From assembly GCA_026119855.1 (NCBI GenBank), contig JAOWBW010000379.1, forward strand, positions 331,301 to 395,300: DNA of 64,000 nucleotides, in the 5' to 3' direction. The notes beneath the pieces are model-generated. The model was not told the DNA's origin and made no database searches. It saw only the letters and a program-made list of their open reading frames with translations. Both the position numbers and the translations under genes were made by a program. This DNA comes from Campanula takesimana (taxonomy: Eukaryota; Streptophyta; Magnoliopsida; Asterales; Campanulaceae). Below are positions 56,155 through 64,000 of the stretch, piece after piece; the first letter of the stretch is position 1; the number at the start of each line of letters is the position of its first letter.

Positions 56155-56510
56155 CCTATTACAGTAAGTGGGTTAGACTTGCGTCGAAAGAAATCATCGT
56201 TGTTTCAAAATTCTGCTTTCTGTACCATAATCTGTTCCCCGACTGAGATGCCTCGTACGAGGTATCACTTGTCTCGTACGAGACATCTCAGTTCTGCCCT
56301 GCTGGTCTGACTCTCTGGTTTGAAAAAGGATTTTGTTCGGTTCAAACACGTACACAGGGTTTCAGATCTGCTCCCCCCTCTGTTTCTGAATCCTAGGACC
56401 TTCCTAGCGACATAGGAACTCCCCATATATCTTAAGGCTAACCTTTGTTTTGCATGAGTACTTGCTAAATGCTTTTATTATCTTCTTTGCTTATGTTTGC
56501 CTTTATGTGT

Positions 56511-56572
56511 GAACTACGACGGCCTGAGTTCCTCTATAAAAGGGAAACGTAGGCAGCCACTTGGCCCGGCCA
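56511..56572 (+). other. Three-helix element in the leader of D
   Basis: CTACG/CGTAG enclose TTCC...GGAA, followed by GCC-ACTT-GGC. Unlike the other copies it lies upstream of gag. Confidence 0.6.
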
Positions 56573-57221
56573 TTGCATGTTTTTGTTTTACTTTAAAAAA
56601 AAAACTCTCTATTTTATCTTTGACACCTAGATCTTGACTCTCACACACGTGCACACATGTACAATAGTTGCACTACATACCTTATAAACCCGGGTCCCAA
56701 TCAGAGGACGGATGTCAGTCAGCACCCCCATTCTAACGAATGGCCCTTGCCCGTCTCTCCAAAGATGGTGTACCCACTCCGTGACACGCTCCTAGACTGT
56801 GTTCATGGGGAGCCTTAGCCGTAAGCCTTGCATCAACCTCATGCATACATACTAGCTAATAAGACACTCCTCGAGACCGGTAGGTTCGATTTTTAGGGTT
56901 GTTTTAATCCTTGCCCAAGATAGCGCATCTTTACAATCTGTAATACTCCCTTGTGAATATGACGAATGTCCCTTCGGTAAAATATTGAACAAAGGATTTT
57001 GAAAGAATGGAGAACCTCTCTACGGAAATCCGAGCTTGTGTTTTCCTACTTTCACTATTCTGTGCGGGATTGTGGATGCCATTTTGGCTTAGTTTCGACC
57101 GCACCATTCAACATGTCCCTTTCGGTTGTCCCTTAAGATTCACAAGGTTTGATTGCATCAATGCGTTGTTTAACAAAGTGAAAAACAACTACGGAATCAC
57201 TTAGGTTTGGTTAATTAAATG

Positions 57222-57326
57222 GTGGATTCCGATGAGAATATGGGACCCTTGCCCGAATTGTCCGTTTGGGAGAGTGAAATACAGGTGAAAAACAAGGGGC
57301 TCATATTCTGGGGTGACAGAATCCAC
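57222..57326 (+). other. Leader hairpin of element D
   Basis: GTGGATTC pairs with GAATCCAC, and inside AGAATATG pairs with CATATTCT. The loop contains ACAGGTGAAAAACAAGGGGC, shared with E. Confidence 0.65.
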
Positions 57327-57599
57327 TGTTCCAGGACGAACTAGAGTAGTAACCTTTTTAAAATGGATTAAATTTCGTCCGACCAATAGGATTAAAATCT
57401 GCAAATCTGACTGTTAGGATGGATGCCTACGAGACATCCATTGTCTCGTACGAGACATCCTCCTTTTTTCTGTGAATCTGCCGTGTTGGTCAGCCCTGTT
57501 TTATAAAAGCCGACTTGTTGGGACCCTAGCTTGGATTTGACACAGTTTCTACACTCTAGGTCCGTCCGATCTGCAAGGTAGCTCCGCACTCCCAACACA

Positions 57600-58307
57600 A
57601 TGTCAAGCGCCAAGTTTACTCAAGAACTCAACGACCTCAAAGCTCGACTAGAAGGGGAAGTAGGTCAACTCTCCGAAGTGTATGCTACAATCTTATACGC
57701 ACGCTTCAAGTGAGAGATAGAGGAAGAGTTCATGACTCGGCTACGAACACAAAAGGAATTCTTCGACAAAGAAATCAAATTTCTCCAAAATCAGTTGCTA
57801 GCCCAAGGAGAGGAGGTCAATGCACTTCGAAAGGGCTTACTCATGCAAGAGGAATACTACGAAAAGAAGATCGACACGCTTCAAGCATGCCTACAAGCTC
57901 AAAGAGAGTGTTACAAAATGGAAGTTGAATCCAAAGCTAAGGCAAAGCCAATAGCCTACCACAAGTATGAAGGCATCACTCAAAGCGAAATATTTGACAT
58001 ACTCGTGGAAGCCGGTAAGATCACACCGAGAAGGTCTCCTACTATTCCAAGGGAATTACCTCTTAATCATGCCCATCACCTCTTCTGTAAGTTCCATAGG
58101 GCCACCGGCCATGACATCGACTCGTGCCACCACCTCAAAGATGTGATCCAAGATCTCATAGACGCTAAGCAACTAAAGGTTCCTAGTGTAGTGGTAAGCC
58201 CTCTCCCAACTGCGGGAGGAGGAATCAATGTAATAGAAATAGCTAGTGAGAAAGAGGAGACTACTCACCTAGTCCCAAATGTGGGCGAGAGCACTCCAAA
58301 ATTTTAA
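57600..58307 (+). pseudogene. Gag of element D
   Basis: The ATG at 57600 starts MSSAKFTQELNDLKARLEG. A TGA at 57711-57713 interrupts after 37 codons, and the same frame continues to the stop at 58307. The first ~110 residues are heptad-rich (coiled coil). Then comes GITQSEIFDILVEAGKI and the Cys/His cluster CKFHRATGHDIDSC with VIQDLIDA, parallel to the B and A Gag ends. At 58280-58330 the sequence jumps from the gag end to the region behind the G-patch. Confidence 0.8.
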
Positions 58308-59085
58308 TAAAGAAATTTCTTTCTACTACATATTGTCTTGGAATCAAACACTAAGAAAGAACAATGATAACTTCACACGCGAGGGGGAAAACTTGCCATA
58401 CTTCATGTTCCCTGAACCATGGACCGACCATAGGGGGAAGCGCCAACCGGGCTTTGAAATATTCAGTGACTGTGATCCATACTCACTTGAAACGGAACCG
58501 ATGCAATTCTCGTGGCTACCTCGAGAATTAGGGGATACCAAGGCCGAGGCATTCAGTGAGTGGGACTTTGTGTTGGGAGAAGACCTACTGCGCCAATTTC
58601 TCAACCTTTACAAGCTAGAGGACACTCAGATCAATGCAATAGACAAGGGGGACGCTCCGAACCAAGACTACACCAAGCTCATCAAGAAGAGTCACGAGCC
58701 TATCCAGAATTGGTATACAACTGGGGGACCCATAGCAAGTGAAGACTTCCTGATCCAAGAGTTAGGATATACTCCCCATCCCCATAGAGAAAGAAAATTT
58801 GTAACTCTTACCTTAGAGTCAGATACCGCTACCGATGAGCTCACCCAAGAGGACTTGGATGCCATCGCGGAACATGTATTCCCCTACTTTCTTAATGAAA
58901 AAATAGATCTTTCTGAGTATCCCGAGATTGCTAGCGTCGTAAATGATGAATTAACTAATAACTCTAACAAATAAGATAATAATGAGTCATATGACGAGAT
59001 AGATCAAGAAAATGAACAAATATTAAAAGAAATTAATAAGCAAGTAGGTCATCGTGGCGGAAATGGTCCTATTGATGCTGAAGAA
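58308..59085 (+). pseudogene. Post-G-patch linker of the D polyprotein
   Basis: An open frame (58279-58974) has FMFPEPWTD, INAIDKG, IQNWYTTGGPIASEDFLI and LTQEDLDAIAEHVFPYF, aligning with 1450-2040 of element A. Protease and G-patch are absent, so a deletion joined gag directly to this linker. A TAA at 58972-58974 ends the frame. Confidence 0.8.
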
Positions 59086-59991
59086 ATGCATACAGTTAAT
59101 TTGGGGACGGACGATGATCCGAAAGAGACCAAGATTGGCAGTTTCTTCAAGGGTAAAGACCGACAAGCCCTCATAGCGCTTCTTCGAGAATTCATAGATG
59201 TGTTCGCTTGGTCCTACAAAGATATGCCAGGGCTAGCCAATTCGATTGTTGAGCACAAGATACCGCTGCTTCCCGATTCAAAGCCAGTCAAGCAGAAACT
59301 CCGCAGAATTAAGCCAGAGTGGTCAGTACAAGTAAAGCAAGAGATAGAGAAACTCCTGAGTGTTGGGTTCATCAAAGTGATAGAGTATCCAACCTGGTTA
59401 GCTAATACTGTGCAGGTTTCCAAGGCAAATGGAAAGGTCCACGTCTGTATTGATTTTCGTGATCTCAACAGAGCATCTCCGAAAGATGATTTTCCCCTTC
59501 CCAACATAGACATGCTCGTTGATAATACCGCGAAATACGAAGTCCGTTCATTCGTAGACGGATTCGCCAGTTACAACTAGATCCTCATGGCCGAGGAGGA
59601 CTAACACAAAACAGCGTTCACCACACCTTGGGGGACGTTCTGTTATACAGTCATTCCGTTCGGACTTAAAAATGCCGAAGCCACTTATCAGAGAGCTGTA
59701 ACTGCGTTGTTCCATGACATGATACATAAAGAAATGGAGGTGTACGTTGATGACATGATCATACACTCCAAAGGCTCCGATAGACAGCACTTCGTCGACC
59801 TTAGAAAGTTCTTTGAAAGGTTGAGACACCACAAGATGAGGCTTAATCCGGCCAAGTGCACATTTGGGGTAGTGAAAGGAAAAGTCCTTGGGTACATGGT
59901 CACTGAGCGTGGTATAGAAGCAGATCCCGCTAAAATTAAAGCCATCATTGATATGCCTCCACCTAAGACGCAAAAAGAAGTCAACCCATAA
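59086..59991 (+). pseudogene. Reverse transcriptase of element D
   Basis: It shows VHVCIDFRDLNRASPKDDFP, SFVDGFASYN, then a TAG at 59578-59580 and a TAA near 59602. The frame continues with TPWGTFCYTVIPFG and the catalytic VYVDDMIIHSK. It runs through NPAKCTFGVV to MPPPKTQKEV. The next TAA (near 59989) falls where the Ty3-type RNase H should begin. Confidence 0.88.
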
Positions 59992-59997
59992 ATTCGT

Positions 59998-60620
59998 ATG
60001 AAGTACATCTTCGACAAGTACATCTTCGAGAAGTCGCATGTCTCCTTTAGAATAGCTAAGTGGTACTTTATGCTCGCGGGGTATGATATCACTTACATCA
60101 CACATAAATCCGTAAGAGGAAAAGTTTTTGCTCATCATTTAGCCGAATTTCCATGTGATGAAGCGAAGGGGGAAGACACGCAATTCCCTGATGAGGACAT
60201 CATGGCAATAGCAGAAAATAAGTGGCAATTATTTTTCGATGGCGCTGCCAATAAACGGGGATATGGCATTGGCATGTTACTAGTAGATCCCTTAGATTTC
60301 TTCACTCCACTCGCAATTCGCCTTGAATTTGAGGCCACTAACAATATTGCCGAGTACGAAGCTTGCATAGAGGGGCTTGAAGCAGCTTTAGAAAGAAATG
60401 TGACCAAACAAGAAGTGTACGGAGAATCACAACTTATAATCTATCAGTCACTCAAAAAGTGGAAGGTACAAGATCCTACACTCCAGAAATACAACGACCA
60501 TCTCCAAGACTTGGTCAGACAGTTCAAAGAGGTCACTTAGTACTATCTTCCTAGAGAAAAGAACCGCTTAGCAGACTCACTAGCCATGCTAGCATCACTT
60601 GTTGAGATCCCTAAGTGGAC
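59998..60620 (+). pseudogene. Archaeal-type RNase H of element D
   Basis: The sequence jumps from the RT thumb straight to the connector (WYFMLAGYDITYITHKSVRGK), so the ~130-residue Ty3-type RNase H present in A is missing. The aRNH has LFFDGAANKRGYGIGMLLV, IAEYEACIEGL and VYGESQLIIYQ, in which the Asp of the A motif VFGDS is Glu. A TAG at 60538-60540 interrupts before PREKNRLADSLA. Confidence 0.85.
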
Positions 60621-61833
60621 TGAGGTCAAGACCTTCAAAGTCGTGAGGCGAACGACTCCTGCTTATTACTCAATCATAGACCTGCACGACTACAAAGAAG
60701 AGTGTAACTCTGTGAATGCCCTAGACAATAAACCTTGGTATTATGATGTATGGCGTTTCCTCCTAGACGGAACATTCCCATCAGACGCATCACCTAAAGT
60801 GAAGATAGCCCTCAAGCAGTTTGCCGCTCGATTCGTTATCATAGGTGATCGCCTCTACAAGAAACACCACAAGCAGTGTCTACTCTGTGCCGATGAGCAT
60901 GAAGCCGTAAAAGTCATGGACCAAGTCCATCAAGGAGTCTGTGGAACCCACATGAATGGCAATATGCTAGCAAAGAAAGTTATCTGACTAGGGTACTATT
61001 GGGCTACGATGGAAGCCGACTGCACCCACATGGTTAAGAAATGCCACAAGTGCCAGATACATGCCAACTTACAACACGCATCACCGTCCGTGTTATACCC
61101 CATGACATCCCCTTGGCCATTTTCTACATGGGGAATCGACGTCATTGGCAATGGGGTACCTCATGAGATGATATCTGACAATGGCTCACACTTTGAGAAA
61201 GAATGCAACCAACTACTTGCAGAGTACAAGATAGAGAGACATAAGTCGTCACCGTACCGACCACAAACCAATGGAGCAGTCGAAGCTGCTAACAAAACCA
61301 TTGAAACCATAATTAGGAAAATGGCTAAGACTGGCAGAGACTGGCCCGACAAGCTACCTTTTGTACTCTAGGGCTACCGTACCTCAATCCGCATTGCCAC
61401 CGGTGAAACTCCATACGCCCTAGCCTATGGGATGGAAGCAGTGTTACCAATCGAATTAGAAGTCCCATCACTAAGGGTTCTCCTAGAAAACCAAGTGAAT
61501 GAAGTCACATGGTTAGACAGCCGTTATAAACAACTAGCCCTGCTAGACGAGCGACGACTTTGAGCCGCCGAGCATATCCAAGCATATCAGCAAAGAATGG
61601 CCCGAGCATTCGATAATAAAGTTAAGTCCAGAAACATCAAAGAAGGGGACCTTTTCCTAAGTGAACATCGTCCTGGACCATTCAATCCTATGGGAAAGTG
61701 GGGACCAAGATGGATAGGTCCTTACATAGTCAAGAAGGAATTCTCTGGAAGAGCGGTACAACTTGCAGACCTAGATGGAGATCAACTGCCGAAGCCCATC
61801 AACATGGACAAGCTGAAGAAGTACTACTCATAA
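60621..61833 (+). pseudogene. Integrase of element D
   Basis: The zinc finger (HQGVCGTHMNG, CHKCQIHA) spans a TGA near 60986. The core has GIDVIGN then directly GVPHEMISDNGSHF, so about 45 residues present in A (HSFILVAVHYFTKWVEA and following) are deleted, though both Asp residues and the Glu of QTNGAVEAANK remain. TAG near 61369 and TGA near 61561 follow. The C-terminal module KWGPRWIGPYIVKKEF ends at KKYYS with a TAA (61831-61833). Confidence 0.88.
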
Positions 61834-61875
61834 GTTCGTCCCCTATTTCAAAAAAACAAAAAAGAGGAAAGCTCG

Positions 61876-61974
61876 CTAGGTTGAAAACCCGCAAGGGCGG
61901 CCTAGGCAAAAATTAGGGCATAGAGCACGAGAAAAGGAGCCCGCTAGATTGAAAGTCTGAAAGGGTGGTCTTGG
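61876..61974 (+). other. Two GNRA-like hairpins after the D integrase
   Basis: 61876-61906 has CTAGG/CCTAG around CCC-GCAA-GGG. 61944-61974 has CTAGA against TCTTG and TCT-GAAA-GGG (two G-T pairs). The first is 43 bases after the integrase stop, as in element A. Confidence 0.62.
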
Positions 61975-62092
61975 CAAAAGTCAGGGTGTGCATAAAAAAA
62001 TAATAAAAAAATAGGGGACAGTCTCGTACGAAACACCTATGTCTCGTGCGAGACATGTCAGTCAGCAGATATATTTTTCTCTTTCTTAAACA

Positions 62093-62166
62093 AGAACTAC
62101 GATGTCCTGAGCTCCTTATTTAATTGATGTAAAAGGAGAACGTAGGCAGCCTTTTGGTCCGGTCTA
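62093..62166 (+). other. Three-helix element after the D integrase
   Basis: CTACG/CGTAG enclose CTCCTT...AAGGAG with a longer loop, followed by GCC-TTTT-GGT. Confidence 0.62.
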
Positions 62167-62328
62167 TTCAATAAATAAAATCAAAATCTTGTCTTCTTAT
62201 TAATTGAATACATTTCAAGAAAGCAATAAAAAAATTTCTAACATGGATACCAGCTTGCAAAAGAAAAAAAAAATACTAAAAATCTAAACATTGGTCTATC
62301 TAAGCAATCTCTCGATACTCCTAAGGAT
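62167..62328. other. Short spacer between D 3' module and antisense ORF
   Basis: AT-rich with A runs, nothing recognised. Sense and antisense reading frames converge here. Confidence 0.4.
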
Positions 62329-63790
62329 CTATTTCTTCCTTAACTTAGTAGGGGCTTGACCACGGTCCGCCCTGTCATCCCTCTTCCTCTTGAACCAAGG
62401 TATCCTGAAACTGGGAGGAACATCAAGTCTACTGAACACCGAGGGAGTTAATCTCGCAAACACATGAGGCCTAATTAGAGCTTGAAATTTACCCGGAAGT
62501 CCATTCGCTCTCTTCTCGTAAAAGTCACTGTCCAAGAAGTCTTGAGTAGCATCCACGCTGATATTAGAAGGATCCTCCTTAGCTTCCTTCTTCCTCAGAT
62601 TCAAGCTAGGCTCGAATTGGTCCCCCAACAGAGATCGGTGAATGTCAGCAATACCCCCGACACTGGGACGGAGTTCTGTGAAAAACCAGTCTAAATACTT
62701 GTCCGACAAATAGATGGTCCCCCATCATGATGAAGATTGGTCCAATGATCCATAGTGGTGCCTTTCCCCCAAGTGCGAGCCAAGCTCGTAGAGAACTCTG
62801 AGTCCATGAAAGAAATGTCTCGAGACCGTCCCCCTAACACGAAAGTTTCCTGCTGCTGACTAAACTGTCGCATTACCCTCCGAGCAAAATAGAAAGAGGA
62901 ATCCCTCAAACCCGGAAGGAAGACCCTGTCGTATCCAAGGGTATTAGCTACGAACCGCTTCACCTTCTAAAAGGAGGGGCACCAAGCAATATCATCAGTC
63001 TCCACTTTGGCAAAAAGAAGGGCCCACTCCTCAATGCTAAGACCCTTCACCAATAGTTTCCGCTTATGGAAAGTGTAAGGGGAATACTTGACCGGAGAGT
63101 CCAACAGTTTAAAATGTTCTCTGAGCCAAATAGTCAACAATAATGGACTTCCCCGAGTCATGGAGCCGGTTCGGTGTAGCTCATCAAGACCATGAAGGGT
63201 CTCCCCCAAGATAAGAGGAACTATGTTAAAGGCCCGTCCTCTAGCTTGCAGAACGATGTCCACGAGCTCCGTGTTCTCCATGCCACACTTTCACATGAAT
63301 AACACGCTTTGAAATAAGCACAATGCCAAAAGGCAATACTGGGAATCCACGCCATGACCGCGAGTCACCCGACCTTTAAATCGCCCAGGCAAAGAATGGA
63401 GATCGACATAGCGGTTATATGTATAACTCTGCGCCTCGGGAAGGCCTATGCTCAATAAGTCCCTAAGAGGCTCCGCCGGTACCTTGTCACAGTTAGGAAC
63501 CGCAATCACCCCGGTCAATGGCATATCCAAGATAGCCGCCATCTCCTCTACAGTAGGGACCATCTCATTAAGTGAAAAGTTGAAGAGATGAGTCGATGGA
63601 TCCCAGAAGCGTGCAACTCCCTTTAAAAGGTCCCAATTGGTTTTAGGTTCTTTAAGGTGAAAAGAATCTTAAAACCGAACATCTCTACGAACCTTCCTTG
63701 ACGAGCCTTGTTAAACGAGCGAAAGAACGTTGCAAAGTCACTCTTGTAATTTTCCACTAATTCCGAGTCTAGGGAGAACTCATCAACAAT
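62329..63790 (-). pseudogene. Antisense accessory ORF of element D
   Basis: The homologue of 5785-7185 in element A, in the same position and orientation. Shared motifs are FWDPSTHLFNFSLNEMVPT, LHGLDELHRTG, GSPLLLTIWLREHF and RDSSFYFARRVMRQF, with a Lys/Arg-rich end (WFKRKRDDRADR). Stops at about 63288 and 62964 and frameshifts near 63640 and 62700 break it; the N-terminus is unclear. Two diverged elements keeping the same antisense protein suggests past selection. It belongs, from memory, with plant mobile-domain/DUF7745-like proteins; its function is unknown. Confidence 0.7.
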
Positions 63791-64000
63791 TATTGATGAA
63801 GGGCGGACTTACTTGGGGGCATTGGGAGCAAAAGGTTGAGAATTTTACTCCAAAAGAAAAGTTCCCAGAACTGATTTAAGGCTGTATGGTATTCTAGGAT
63901 GGACTAGAGGTGTTTATATATAAGTTTGGACACCAAATCCTCGAGGAAAAAGGAGAAACAATCGCAAATTGACAGGATGACTCGTATGAGACATTGATGT
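63791..64000. other. Continuation of the D 3' region
   Basis: No ORF was recognised. An imperfect CG palindrome (ATGACTCGTATGAGACAT) lies at 63978-63995, so a second of the usual pair may follow beyond the window. Confidence 0.4.

Larger units (their letters stand above)
55182..64000 (+). mobile_element. Element D: Tat-lineage retrotransposon (3' end outside window)
   Basis: It has a 5' LTR, Tat primer site, leader with hairpin, gag, RT, aRNH, integrase, structured 3' motifs and an antisense ORF. Compared with A it lacks the protease, G-patch, Ty3-type RNase H and about 45 residues of the integrase core, and it carries several stops. The bases before the LTR (CCCAT, 55177-55181) would be the target duplication, but the right end is not in the window. 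Short CG palindromes of the TCTCGTACGAGA type recur only in this element. Confidence 0.9.

Overview
The window is nuclear DNA of a flowering plant, probably a eudicot. It is dominated by nested LTR retrotransposons and small DNA transposons around one recognisable host gene. No bacterial, viral or organellar genes, tRNA, rRNA or CRISPR were seen.

Layout. (1) 1-9409: 3' part of a decayed autonomous Ty3/gypsy element of the Tat lineage ('A'): gag-protease, G-patch, RT, two RNase H domains, integrase, a long antisense accessory ORF, 75-bp tandem repeats and a 3' LTR. A sits inside a minus-strand Ty1/copia element (9410-12286). That copia element in turn interrupts a minus-strand Ty3 gag (12287-13487). 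(2) About 14.75-19.6 kb: a coding-poor Tat relative ('E') with a 33-bp tandem repeat. (3) 19664-21578: a MULE-type transposon with ~190-bp inverted ends and a 9-bp target duplication, carrying two Stowaway MITEs. (4) 22109-25837: 'F', a chromovirus-like Ty3 element with paired LTRs and a GGGAG duplication whose pol is mostly deleted. (5) 27180-32536, minus strand: an apparently intact three-exon CAR-type C2-domain gene. Its 3.9-kb second intron holds nested Stowaway MITEs and a copia LTR split by a hAT-type element. (6) 33077-34064: a solo LTR with an ATAAT duplication. (7) 35079-64000: a three-deep nest. The LTR of copia element 'G' is split by 'B' (36302-54988, TSD GGATC), a gag-only Tat element. 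B is split by 'C' (43664-52335, TSD GCAAG), a minus-strand non-coding element with ~2.4-kb LTRs. Just after the G primer site lies 'D' (55182 to the window end), another Tat element with gag-pol remnants and its own antisense ORF.

How the parts relate. A, B, D and E share primer-site type, leader and 3' region motifs. A and B also share LTR ends and the polypurine junction, so B looks like a passenger that an A-like partner could mobilise. A and D carry homologous antisense ORFs after integrase.

The most interesting signals are non-coding. The first is a compact structured RNA module (GNRA-capped hairpins plus a three-helix element) repeated in A, B, D and E with compensatory changes. The second is a leader hairpin with covarying stems in B, D and E. 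The third is a set of short CG-containing palindromes, different in each LTR family, that usually lie upstream of the LTR TATA box. All are read by eye and need computation to confirm.
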